From assembly GCA_002633005.1 (NCBI GenBank), contig NMRA01000014.1, forward strand, positions 1,786,710-1,844,770: a DNA stretch of 58,061 bases, written 5' to 3'. The notes beneath the pieces are model-generated. The model saw only the letters and a list, made by a program, of their open reading frames with translations, had not been told where the DNA came from and made no database searches. This document shows positions 39,401-53,800 of this stretch, in pieces. The translations under genes and the position numbers were made by a program. Source of the DNA: Phoronis australis (lineage: Eukaryota; Phoronida; Phoronidae). Numbering within the stretch: the stretch's first letter is position 1; each line of letters begins with the position of its first letter.

Positions 39401-42400
39401 TATAGCTACAGACTGACTTCCTAGAAAAAATTGATTTTATGATCACCTGTAGGCTTGTCATAAGTTTCGCTTCCACTTGAAGTGATAGAATTCTCGGAAT
39501 TTGTAGCTTGAGATTATGGGCTAGCTGAACATGCCAAACGAGGGAGTAAGATAAGATAACTGGACTGGAATTTACAATCAGCAGTATACCACCAAGTACA
39601 TGAGAAATGATATTTCATGAATCTCAATCATCGTAATTAAAAAAATACCAATGATACAAAGTCATACTCTGGGGCTTGGGCATACTTTTGCCATTGAATT
39701 GAAATACGGTATGTCCAATTTTCCACTAGCGACTTTAACCATATGCTATTTAAAAATTTATTGTTTTCGGAGACTTGTCTATCAGACATCGTGTTTTTTG
39801 ATTTTGGCTCAACATTAAAGGTTGATTTAATCAGTTTCTTAAGACTAATATTTGGAAACTGTGCTGTTCAGAAAAATTGCTGCTAACATACAATATCTTT
39901 ATTTGCGGGCTAGCATGTGTTACTCCGTGCACTTTCTGCAGCATGAAATGGAACAGCTAAAAAAAATTGTGCGTGATATTGTAGATCACAACATCCCTTT
40001 TGAATTATTTTACATTGAAATTTTATTTAATTTGGGGTGTTGATTTCCCAGAGTAAATATTTACTGTGAATGTTAAGTCATACCCGGCTTCAATGTTTTG
40101 GTGATCGCTTCTATGGCTTCCTTACAGATTTAAGTAACTTCTCCTTTTTAACTCAAATAGAGAGGTGAACATGTTTAAGCAAGCTATTTTCAAAATGTTA
40201 TGCCAGAGGGGCATACCGCTTTGAAAATCACGTGTTTCCTTGCCTGACAAAACTCGTGCAACAATCCGTCAAACACGACAGAATCTTATAAGACATTATT
40301 CACCTTTTTTGACCTATTGACCTCCATTCAACCGAGTCAAAGCCAGGAGTAGCGTGGGGAGGACAAAGCAGTGTACTTAGAGTGTAACTTGCCGCCCACA
40401 ATATCCAATGTCACTGAGAAGTCCATTTGAATTTCTTAGCTCCAGGAAAACAATTCAGGAATCATTGCACACAAAATGGTGTAATCTGTACACTTGAATA
40501 AATGAGGTCAACATGAGGTCAACATGCTTGTAGTTTTGTCAATAGAAAATATGGAAATTAATGTTTTTTTATATTTTTTTAACTTTAGTACTGGTACTAC
40601 AACTTACGAAAATAGCATCCAAGTTTACACACCCGAGAATATGCATCTTATTCAGCTAAGTTGCACCAAAGACGCAAAAAAGCTATTTCAAGCAAATACT
40701 GAAAGTAATACCCAAACTTGCGATTCTTACTATGTGATGTCTAATCTAGTGCCACTTCAACACTTTAGCAAGTGTTGTTGTGTGACATTCGTAGAATACA
40801 CGTCATACTTTTTATGCAGTGAGTCTTCAAAAATTAGAAAAATTACAGTTGTCTGCCATATTGTGAGCTAAAATGAATGAAAAATTCTGTATTCACCCGC
40901 AAACTAGCTGCAGAAGCTAGGAAGGCTATGCATGTTTTCTTCAATAAAAATTGACAGACTATCAATGGCTTAAACTGCAGTTCTTGGAGAAATGGAAGAT
41001 TCCCATTTATAAGATGTATGGAGTTGAAAATAATAGAAATTCCCAGTGATAGACTTCCAAAAGAATCGTAGGAGCTGCTGAGAGTATATGACGAACGTGG
41101 CAGAACAACTTGGGCGACTCACATCAGACATTTCGTATGTAAATAATAGATTTGGATATGTTTGAGCTTAGCAAGGAGTAGGTGATAGAGGGATTTTTCT
41201 GTCTGAGTTTATACAAAGATTAAAGGATTGTGCCTTCCAAGAATTGGAAAGTAATGTCAATTTTAAAGGTAAATTACCTTTGCATGGAGACGCTTTCCAA
41301 GATTTCTGCACTGTGCAATACTTCGAGGTGATAGCAAATGCAAATCTTACTAGGAAATTTATAACTAAAATTTGATACTCTAATCAATGTTTAGAAAACA
41401 AAGTAGGAGGGGTAAATTGATCGGGAATTGAGAAATTGTGTGATTTGTCAAAAGTTTGATGGTTTACGAGTAACCTTATTCCTGGACTCAAAAAATGCTC
41501 ACATTCTACATTTTAATTTAATTAAGTCAATGCGTCTCACAAAGGCTCAATCTGTCTAAATACCTGCAATATGCCTGGCAAACCAGAAAATTATGTTAAG
41601 TATAAATGATGGATGGTACACGTATATATCATTTATGCAAGCGTCTTTGTACTTTTATGTATTTCAATATTATTGTCTGAGGACTTCAAGTTCAATAAAG
41701 TTGTTTAGCTGTATTCACTCACACACTACCAGTCATTGGTTGTCAACAGAACGAGCCAAAACAAAGCGCACATATGAACAAATATAACTGATGGTTTTCA
41801 AAGATGGCGATGCAAACCTTTATGTAACCTATTTTGACAAATACTTATACCTTTGCATGAACTTGCTTTTAATGTGTGGCGATAAGTTACAAGTGGATAG
41901 ACCTAAGATTTGGAAAAACTAGAAATATAAAAACATAAAAAACATCGTAACATACGAATCGCATTAAAGTAAATAGAATAATAGCACAGGAAATAAGCTG
42001 CGGAAGGCGCACAAAGTTCTAGAGACTTATTTACACTATGGTATAATTAATTCAAAGCTTTGAATGTGCTCACTCAAAAGCAGCCTTATCATGGTCTCCT
42101 TACAAAATGACAGTAGACAATGTAACCGCGTGGTCTTCCGCTTAAATGTAAATACCAACACATACCACAAACGGCTTCGATTGTACGGGTTTCATTGACA
42201 ACATTTTTTTTCACATAATCCCGCTACAAAGACGAAACATTTTCATAAAGTCTTTGGTAAACAAATTCCAGGTCATAGGTGGGGTAAAAAAGAACTCTGT
42301 TATGTAGCCACAACGTATAAACCCCACGGCAATTACACAAGACATACTTTTTGAAATGTTCTTTAACACCAATAGGGTCGCTTAAAGACGAAACCACACT

Positions 42401-44853
42401 GAGATTGTTGCATCGAAGTTGTGTTGCAGCCTGGTTCATATCCACAAACGACACAATAAAAAGTCGTTCTTCTTTACACGAGGACATGAAATCATGAAAT
42501 TTGCTGATTAAATTTCATATCACTATTGAGAGCACACTGATGGGAAAATCAGCCAACCTTATCCATTATAATTTTGACACTACTTTTATTTGCCAGTGCC
42601 TCGGATCGCCTGCATGATAAAATCATTTTTAACACGGCATGGAAAGGTTCTAAAAACACCTTCTTGAATAGGCCAAAAACCCTAGGTGGCTCGTCCTTTT
42701 TTTCGAAAATCGAGTCAGTGATGTGCTATTTTTAATTGCTCCATTTTTCAAAAAAGAAAATCCACCTGAGGGGAGAAAAAATTATGTAGGAATGGGATTT
42801 GTTTTTGCTCATCGCTTGGCAAATCGTGGCGTTTCAAAGCTTGCTTACCTTTCCTTCCGTGGCTTTGTGCAGCTTCTCAAAAAACATCAAACCTTTGCTG
42901 ATTAAAAGGTGATGTGGACGGCCTTTTTGGGTGAGTGCAGGTCTCAAAATGAGTTGGATACAGATCTGAACTAACTTTTGTCTGATCTGATTTAAATTGC
43001 CTTTGTGGTGAGTAAGAAGCAATGCTTGTGATGAATGCTGGAGTGGCATTGAATACCAAGTCATGGCTGGTGTAAACTTTCAGAGCAAAGATAAGTCACA
43101 GCTCCTGTACTTGGTTAAAATAATGACTGTATTCTCATGCAAAAGACACGCCTGTGTGCACGAACTGATCTCAATCAAAACCTGCATGTGAATTCATACA
43201 CGTGTGTCCACTCATAAAATGGCAAAAATTTGCTAGGAACATGTTTGCAATGAAGTTCAGATGGATCAAACATGCTTAGCATATTCCCGCATGTTTTTAG
43301 GAAGTGAATTCACACCAATTTCTCTGTTGTTGCCAATAAAATACTACGCTTTCTGATATTCACAATGCTGGTCATTGCTTGCTTAAAATCACGCGACTGT
43401 GAAGAAGAGGCAAAGAACAGACGGAAAGAAAACCACCAGCGAGACACAAACAAACCACACATCACTTTCATTGATGACATGTGTAGAATACGACAATAGT
43501 CAGAATAGCGCAATGACAGCAGCTTTTCAATGTTAAATATCAAACTGATCAGCCTAACTTCAGGTGAATGTTCAAATCTGTTTTCAAACTTTGTTACGCA
43601 TAGGGCCAGAAATTTGAGAAATGTGATAAAAGCAAAGGTCACCAATGTCCCAAATTTCAGAATTGGGTAAATTCGAATTCAGTTCGGATTTTGGTGTCCA
43701 AAATTTAGAGACTATCCAAAATGGAAGCATTTTTCCATAGCACATCACATTCCAGAATTCACATCTAGTGTGTTCAATCGCTACTGGTGCGAATCAACTT
43801 GCAAGTTTTCAAGCTGTCAACTGTAAGTTACACGATCACTTAAAGTGGAATTGGACTATATGAATTAAGGCAATTATTTTGTTTACATTTTTGAGGTGCA
43901 GAAAGTGGCCTTTAACAATGTATCCTACATTATTATAAAGCAGCAAACCAGTTTCACAAAAGAAATAAACAAATTTTGATTTAGACTTTTTATAGCTATC
44001 CAATTCAGCTGGAAGGTGGCTTCAGGACATACATTTTATCATTGTTTGACATAACAAATCGGCAGATAAAAAACCAGTTGCAACAAAACCACTTGAACAG
44101 CTTGGTTTGGGGCGATCATGAATTGTCAGCTCTTTCCAAGCCCAGAATCACCTTTAATTTTAAAGAGCAGGGCTTGGAATGACCATTGATAAAAAAGAGG
44201 AAAATTTTCCAGGTGATGTGTCGTTTCACAAACAAATAGGCTTGGGTGATAGAAATATTTTTTGTGTTGAAAAATTTAACAGAAATAAACGTTTTTCCAT
44301 GAACATAGTCAAACTGAAGATAAAAAAGAGACAAAAAAGGAACAGGAAATCAAATAAGAGGAAATTGAAACCAAATAGAGAAAATCATCTTAAAAGAGGA
44401 AATTTCCAAGCCTTGAAAGAGGAATGTTTTGAAACCAATTTTGTTAGGATAACTAGTCTAAATTGAAAGTTAATCTTTGTGACTGAAGGTGAGTTATTTT
44501 ATAGCCACTTTAAATGCTCTTGCTTTATACCCTACAATGAACAGACACCATGACACTGACCTATATGCACTATCATTACAATCAAAGTGCCTGATACCGC
44601 AATGCATGAACTAAAAAAACCTCGTCAGTGTCTGAAGCAACTCACCGCACGACAGAAATGAAGTGTCACACCCATTAGGAAGAGACGGAAAAGACCAAAT
44701 GATTTACTGTTTCCATTGACCTTGTTACTCGGGGGCTGAGGCCTTATATGACACCTACATATTTCTATTCAAACTTTTAATGTGAAGCTGAAAGTCGGTC
44801 ACAAAAACACTGTGCAATAGTTGCTATAATGACTATTATCATTGGTAAGTTCA

Positions 44854-44898
<45 letters not shown>

Positions 44899-47800
44899 CT
44901 TGTGTTATTACAGACATGCAGCATATGTGTGCTGCACATTTCATAATATGTTTTATCATGATTAAACAGAAAATATTCACCGTCTATTACAGAAACTGGC
45001 ACATAGACGGTACATAACTTACATGGCTGTCTCATGTATGCGCAGCAGGACTTAAATAAATTTTTGTTATTGTTACTAACCCTACAGTAGCATTAGGGTT
45101 CTTTTCTCATTTCATAATATGTCATTTGTCATACTTCCTCACCATATCCTCACCAATTTCATGTAACTGGTGCTATTCATGTGTTATGACAGAATGTAGT
45201 CTTCAATAGTCCATGTTGGCCAGATGCATTTCTGTTACCGTGGCAACACAGTCAGTTTCAATGTTACTGTAGTGTCCTTGGGTTGGATACTGTACCCTCG
45301 TTTTACAACAGGGTTTGAACAAAAGAGGGCGTTTTTGGAATACAGTGGTCTCAATAATGGTTATTTTTAGAAAAAAAGAACATAAATTATGAAAATTGCA
45401 AGTAATTATCCTGTTCCTTCAACAGTCCTTGAATGACACTAACCTGGGCTTTCTCCCTTCATAACCTGGTCCGTGCCAGTTTTAGTCTCCTGTCCAATTT
45501 CTTCACTCTCCTCCTCAGGGATAGGAGTGATGCTGTACCGAGACTGGAAGGGTGAAGCCCTGGAACATGTATTAAAGTGTGAAAGGACAATGACATCTTT
45601 TACATGTATCTCCACTCTGAATCAAATTTGATTGTCAGAGGTATCTATGCAACTGGGATCTCCATTGGACTGATGTACAACCTCCAGTAAAAAGTGTGTG
45701 GAATGGTATCACCAGGACATGAACTAAAGGAGTGCGTCATTACTGTGTATTATAAGTGTTTATAAACAATGACAACTTAAGGTCAATATTTCTGGTCATA
45801 AGAGCTGGGGGAGGCATGGAAAAATTCTGCAACAACTTTGCGTGTCGGAGAGGCGTGCGTGTACTATGAACTTTGTGCACGTCACAAAACCGACCATATG
45901 AAGGTGAAGAGCAGATTGTGTGAATGAGAGCGTGTTTGCTTTATTTTACAGCATCATGTCAATAATTTCACATTTGCCTTTCAAATTTGAGAGAAATAGT
46001 TCTTGTATACAAAAAATAGATGACCTATTCAATTGTTCTTTGTCAATAGACTGAGATGACATTATTAAAAATGTGATAGGACTGACCAGTGGCGGATTTA
46101 GAGGGAGGCCATGGCCCCCTTTTAAATTATCCAAGATTCCATTTGACAATTCGGAGGTGCAAATCTCTGACGGGCAAAATCCTGGCTTACCTAGTACTCT
46201 TCCCTGCCACCCTCCCCCCAACTCAAAATCCTGGATCCGCCCTTGCTGACTGGCACATTTAATTAAACCTACTTTGACCTTCTGAGATGCAACAGTTGAC
46301 ATACACAAGTCCTGTTGATGGAGCATGGCTTTAAATCCCGACTGGGTGCTGGTTACATTGGCGGGCGTACTGATCTTAGTTGATGATGCAACAGTTTGAG
46401 TCAGGATGATGATAGTCTTCTACCATCCAATTGAGAACAAAAATGTGACGAGTAAGCCAGCTATAAAACTTACGACTACAAGTCCTCAATCCTCCTTCCC
46501 CATAACAATCACCATGGGCAGATTTAGGGGAACCCAAGGGTCCATCCCCCAATCTCATGAACACAGCCAGAAAATCCGTTGGCGTTCATTTACAACCTAT
46601 GCGACAGTCTTGTGTTGATAACTGAGGTTGGACTCCTTTCTCATAACATCCTAGATCTCCCAGGGGGTGCTGAAAAGATGGCGACTCCCACTGTTCCATT
46701 CACACTTTGTGAACTTCAAAGCCGCACCGAATAGGGAGGTGGAGCCCAAAGCTGCATTCTATACCTACTGAATTTGAAGGTGCACTGCATAAGCCCATGT
46801 AATAGCCATATCTTGTAAACCTCAAAGGGGCATGGAATAAGCTGTCAATGCAGCATGAGGGGTCTGAAGGGGCACTGGGTAGGTATGTGGTGCACAAAGC
46901 AGAGTCCACATCCTCTAGGCTCCGCATGGTACTAAATAGGCAGGTGACACTCAAGAGTGCAAGCAAATATCTTGTGGATCTTAAAGGGGCACAGAATAGG
47001 CGGACAACTGTTCATTTCTCACATGGCCAGGAATGTGTTACGACACGACTGGTTAATAACACTGGGTACGTAATTTTTTGATATTACATGGGTGAATCAT
47101 AAAGTAATGCAAAGTAGACGTTTTATTGTCTGCAAAACACTAAAACAACCAAACGCGCGCAAACCAAACAATGCCGGAATTCCAAGGTGACAAGGCTATG
47201 ACTGACAAATCGGGTGTCCCAAATGTACGTGCTCCCAGTCGGAAGGACATGCAAACAACTTCTTAAACGGACCCATCTGCGGTGGCGAATTCCATATCCA
47301 CGTTCATTCAAATGGAAACGAGCCCCAACNACCATGGGCAGATTTAGGGGAACCCAAGGGTCCATCCCCCAATCTCATGAACACGGCCAGAAAATCCGTT
47401 GGCGTTCATTTACAACCTACGCGACAGTCTTGTGTTGTTAACTGAGGTTGGACTCCCTTCTCATAACATCCTAAATCTCCCAGGGGTTGCTGAAAAGATG
47501 GCGACTCCCACTGTTCCATTCACACTTTGTGAACTTCAAAGCGGCACCGAATAGGGAGGTGGAGCCCAAAGCTGCATTCTATACTTACGGAATTTGAAGG
47601 GGCACTGCGTAAGCCCATGTAATAGCCATATCTTGTAAACTTCAAAGGGGCATGGAATAAGCTGTCAATGTAGCATGAGGGGTCTGAAGGGGCACTGGGT
47701 AGGTATGTGGTGCACAAAGCAGAGTCCACATCCTCTAGGCTCCGCAAGGTACTAAATAGGCAGGTGACACTCAAGAGTGCAAGCAAATATCTTGTGGATC

Positions 47801-50800
47801 TTAAAGGGGCACAGAATAGGCGGACAACTGTTCATTTCTCACATGGCCTGGAATGTGTTACGACACGACTGGTTAATAACACTGGGTACGTAATTTTTTG
47901 ATATTACATGGGTGAATCATAAAGTAATGCAAAGTAGACGTTTTATTGTCTGCAAAACACTAAAACAACCAAACGCGCGCAAACCAAACAATGCCGGAAT
48001 TCCAAGGTGACAAGGCTATGACTGACAAATCGGGTGTCCCAAATGTACGTGCTCCCAGTCGGAAGGACATGCAAACAACTTCTTAAACGGACCCATCTGC
48101 GGTGGCGAATTCCATATCCACGTTCATTCAAATGGAAACGAGCCCCAACTCAAGAAACGTGGCAAGACTGTCTAGCTGTGCTGTCTCAAGGTCAATTCAG
48201 TGCTCACCCATGGGGAAGCCTTGCTGATTTTTTAATAAGTTTTAATATTACAACATTACTTCAATGACCATTTATTAGATTCTAACTTGAATACTTGCTA
48301 CGAACACTGAATGCAATTTACAGTCGTTAAGTTTAAAATACAACTTAACAAATAGTACCTTAATTACTTTACATTGCACTAGAGCGTGTTTTTACAAAAG
48401 TTGCGTCGTGTAGTCGAAAATTTTTGACACGTCGAGTTTTTCAACAAATAAGATTGTTTTTACAGTTCATGCGAGCCTCGGGATTTTGACGAAATTTCCA
48501 AGAGGTTTTGCCCATGTCATAAACCTGAGACGAGTGTAGGATTCTATATACATATATCTTGCATCAGACCCAAGGCTCAGAACTCACCAAAGAATCTTGA
48601 TGTGACCTCTGTACACTAAAACCACATACGACATAGGCATCATTACCTGACTAGTGCATTGCAGCCAGCCCCAGAAAACCGTATGCCTAAAATGCCCTAC
48701 ACCCAATTCCCCACACAAAAAAGGGACACATATTCACTTGTAAGTAATACCAAACAAAGAGTGTTAATCAGTGCAAGCCTGAGGAACATCAATCAAATAC
48801 AGATTTCATCAGCCAAATGCCACACCAACATAGTCAGACAATGACAAAGTGGTCTGTGTTGGCTATGTCCTAGATAGAGATTGGCTATTTGTCAACAACA
48901 ATGCAGCTTCCAAAGAATGACATTGTAATAGCTTGGTAAAATGCAATGACATCACTTAATTCAAAGCCAGTTGCCACAGTTTGCTGACTTGTGGATAAAC
49001 TGAAGGATTCCATGTCAAAACGAACCAGTCCTATAGTCGCACATGTCCATGAGCGGACTCCAGAAAAGATTTTAAGCTTGCATCTTTTGTGCGCTTGCGG
49101 TTTAAAGTACACACACATTAATTCCGCAGCCTGGGTTTGGTTTTGTCAAGACGTACACTCTCGTTTCATTTGAAACGTTTATCTCCCATGAGTCCCATGG
49201 GTACGTGAAATGGAGGTCGAACTAGCTAAATAGCGGCAAAACAAAACCAAATAAATGTCGCCTATAGTTTGTTTTCATAATGTCTTCGCATTAGAATGAG
49301 CTGCACCAAAGCCACTGTGAAATGGATTAGTTCATTTCAAATAGGTAGAGCTAATTGCTAGTTCGACAAATATAAAAGCTGATAACAAACCAGTGTTCCG
49401 TGAAGGTAAAACAAGTTACCATCACTTACAGCCATTAAAACGTGTCCCTTACTTAGATATCACCAACAATCATTCCATACTGCAAGAGACTATGCATGGC
49501 ACATAAATAATGCATCATGACAACCACGGATCTAAGGCTTCTGTTCAATTCTGAGCTGGTGAACCGTTACGTTGGCCTTAGGAGGTTTGTCTAGTATGTT
49601 TTGTTTGCCACTTATAGATTAGAATTAGAGTTAATACATCATTCTTTAAACTTCAACATTACCAAAGACATGGCAACAAGTGTGGACTACCACTCCACAT
49701 ACTCATCTGTGGCTAATAAGATACACAGTCCCCAATGCAGAAATCTAGAATGTTCATTTTGACAAAGCCGAGAATCCAAATTGAGTCATCGGAGTGACAG
49801 GTGTATGTCTTAACCACAGCAAAACAGGATTGATAACACCAGAAGCATGCTTGTTATAATTTTAGGGTGTCTGTACAACAAACCATATTAGGATGTGGAC
49901 ACCCATCACTGATTTCGAATTTATCTCTAGTTTTAGAGGCTGTCATTCAAGGAAAGAACATAAGCCCACAGTCAAACAGTTGAAAATAAAAACAGTGAAA
50001 ACTCAGTGATTTGAGGTAATTCTACACGTCACATTCAAGTGGAATTCAAGGAAAAAACAACGCAACTAAACTCACTGAACATTGAGTGACTTTGTTTTCT
50101 TCGATGGCAGATCGACATCAGACTCTGGGGTTCGGGGCCTCTTTCTGGAGCTAGCTTGGCGCTTGAAATCGCTAAAAGTCATAATTCTGTACAGGTCGCC
50201 TTGGCCTTTTGCTAGCTGCTTCAGTACTGAAATGATATTGCACTGCGACATGAATCAGCTTCATACTTTTTGCTAAGCTCATATTAGGTTGCTATCTCAC
50301 TGTGTCACAAAGCAATTACGCCACCTTACCAGATTTTTACTGGTCACTTATATCTGACATCATGACTTCAAGCATTATTAAAATGGACTTTGAGAAAAAT
50401 AAATTAAAAGCTTCTAATAGGAAATTTTGGTCTAGTTCGTGTCTGTTTTGTCCATGAAAATACCTTACAAGAATAAATTTCGAAAGCATCTTCTTGAACT
50501 TGAACGTATGCTATTTCAGCTTCATTTTTTAATATCTGAATTCAACACATGCTCTGCCCTCTATTGACAACAAAGTAAACCAGAACCCCCTGGTGGGAGG
50601 ATTCAGAACTGTGAATGGAATAGACTATGAAGCACAAACAACAATATCCATGGTTTCTTGTTATCTATGTCATTGACAAGAACCAACACAATGCCCTCAA
50701 GAAGAAGCATCAAAACCACAATCTATGGTCAATGTACAGTCCAGTATTGTACGGCTCAGAAAAACTTTTGTTACAGATGGTATCTATCAGAACTTTTATA

Positions 50801-53800
50801 CTTTCAGCTACAAATGCAACATAGAAAGAAGCGCATTAGTTTCAACAATTCACAGGATATAAAATCAGCACTCGTATGTCTTCGATATCACGGAAAACTG
50901 AAAATTCACCAAAACTGCAATAAGAACTCACGTCCTTGCATATGTACGACAAGAAAATAACCACCAACATATATTACAGGGTTACTAGAAACCTTTCTCT
51001 TTCACATATCCCAGTTGTACCCAGTGATAGGTAAAGTTTTAACACTTACATAGTACCGAGTACACGCTTTTTTCATGCCTGACGTCAGATAACGAAATGA
51101 ATTAGTTATAATGAGGAAAGGAATGGGATGTAGATAAGAGAATATTACAATGCAGAGCTTGTGAGACAAGAATTGTGTTGATGAAAAAGTAACATAATGG
51201 AAACACTCTGGCAATCTAATAATATATGAGGAAGGAATATTGTCCATTGACGTGTGTGAATCAAATGACTTCCGTTCTGATCACAGTTCAGTGCTCGCCT
51301 GTTATGATCATAGTCTAATATTCATAGGTACTAAACAACTTGTGCGCATACAGTCAAGCCGTGTTTGTGCACGTACAGCCACATCCCACCTTGACGAACC
51401 TCCTGAGCCTTTCTAAAATGTTTATTGGAACCGAAGTTCGCTTAACTAAATCAATACAGTAGAGTTGACTTGTAAAATGGGGGATTTTAAGAAAGAAGAC
51501 ATTGCACATGAGATGATGTAACACGGTTCCACTACAGTGTATACTGGCACTGGTAATAGTCACTTACAGGGGTCCCGTATTTTGAGAACCAGTTTTCTCC
51601 ATTGAACAACAGGCATCAAACTGGTTCTCAAAATTCGGGACCCTTGTAAGTGACTATTGCTCCTAAGGTGACGCAAACCAGTCACACAGTGTAACCGGTG
51701 AAATGTTTAGAACACGCATTTAGTACCTGATGGGGCCTCTTCTTTCTTGTGTAACACAATAAAAGCTGATGTCTCATCTATCCAACACACTTGAACAGTA
51801 CCTGGAAGTAAGGAACAAAAATCTAAAAATGACATATTAATAATACTTTTCATAATAAACTAATTTTTAACATGATCCTTTCATAGATAAAAGCGAGATA
51901 CAATATTACACACGCATAAGAAGACATATTAGTACGAGAGCTATCACTTTTTGACTAGCTGAAGTCCTTACTCAAGGGTCGAGCAGTGTGGTCAAGTACG
52001 ATTTGAACCCGTGACCTTGAATCTGCCCTTAGGCTACATTAACACCACATGTTATCTATGGAGCATAATCGAAGACTACAAACCAACAGGGACAAGATTT
52101 GCAACAGGCCTAACTAGCAATCTGCAATACTTATGGTATATTTGAACTTTCATCTCGATATCGTAAAAATCTAAAAGATTTAAATTGTCAACATCCATAT
52201 TTTTGAAAAAACAAAAAGGTAGCTTCATCTAACTGAATTTACTGGAGATTAGTGATTTATTTTTAACTGAGAGCAAAGTCCAAAATCAAAAAAGAAGAAT
52301 TTTAATAGTAATTTTACAAATAAATCAGAAAAGCACAGCTAAAATACAATCTCATTGCTTTTAAAAATTCACCAGTAATGCCTCCCTAAAGCAGAATATG
52401 TTTAATAAGATTTAACACGCCTTTAATTTAGCACTGTTTTATTGAAATCCGCACCAATGAAAGCTGTCACCAAAATTTACCAAATTTGACAGAACATTTT
52501 ACTATTAATGTGCTGATAATCGTCAAAACAGAAATGACACGAAAAAGTTAAACCAAGCCATAGTTAAGCAAGGGCCCAGGTAACTGCTGCAGTTAACTGT
52601 AACAGGTAACTGCTACAGGTAACTGCAACAATTATCTGCTACAGCTAACTGCTACAGGTAACTGCAACGATTATCTGCTACAGGTAACTGCTACAGGTAA
52701 CTGCAACAATTATCTGCTACAGGTAACTGTGGCAATTATCTGCTACAGGTAACTACGACAGCCAAATGCTACTTTTTCATCAGTCATCAAAGCTATTGAG
52801 TATGTTGCCTTACCAAATGGATTGAAGAGCACAAATAAGTCAGATATCTTCCACGATGCTGGGAAACTAATGTGGAACACATGGTCTCTGCTAGGCTGCA
52901 CTGAAAGCACATCANCGAAACGTTACAAAACATAATAAAAGAAGCAGCTACTAAGAAACAAAGTCTTATGAAAGCACTGATGACAATAAAAAGAAGGTTG
53001 TTAACATAACGATATTCTGCAAGACTTTGACTAGGGGACATACAAACAAATTGCCACCTTTTCATTGAACTAGAGCGATCACAGCAAAACTATTACTGAG
53101 GTTGAAAAAATGAACATTGCTGCTGTTGAAGACAAAGCACCGTTGGAATACATGGCTTGGCTGGTAATTTTATGCATCAAAAACAATATCGCTGTGACAT
53201 GAATTAAAGAAACACTCTGCCTTAATTCACTGAAAGATTTCTAATAACCACATAACCATTAGTCATGTCATAAGCAATGGAAACATTCGGGTGAACTCAC
53301 AGTCTGGCCCGGCCAAGTTTAAGTATGGGATATCCAGCATCCTCACGTTAACCCTACAAATTCAATGTAAACACAGGTATGTAATACACAGACAATAATG
53401 CTCCGTGGCAAGGAGTATTTAGCTAACATGCACTTATTCAAACTTGGTTGAAGACATGACTGTAATTTTACTTAGACAACTTAGAAGATAGAAGATTGTA
53501 TAGAGTATGAGCGAGTATAAGCTGTCTAACAAAAAGTACAGTTGTGTCTTCAACCAAGTTTGTGTAAATGAAGGGCTGCTACCAAACTACACTACGATAC
53601 TGACCAGGACTTTCATTGGGAGTTGGCAAGATTGTGTTCTAGTGTCGAGGACATCCTGCAGTACATGTACAAATTAAGTAGCCAGACACGGATCACATCC
53701 TGCATCACATTAAGGTTACTCAGATATGAGCGTACTGTATAAACAGGAATGAAACCTTTCCAGAAGCTTAATATACACAATGTTAAGTTAAAACTAAATT

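Noticed and set aside
38432-40871. Plus-strand frames of 120 and 115 codons within the last PARN intron
   Set aside because: No recognisable family and no splice support; one begins just past repeat R2.
44179-44466. Lysine/arginine-rich frame, thought of as the missing basic tail exon of PARN
   Set aside because: It is on the plus strand, opposite to PARN, and reflects A-rich DNA.
51950-52040. tRNA gene on the minus strand
   Set aside because: B-box-like sequence is present but the A-box is too close and no acceptor stem or cloverleaf fits; listed as a SINE fragment.
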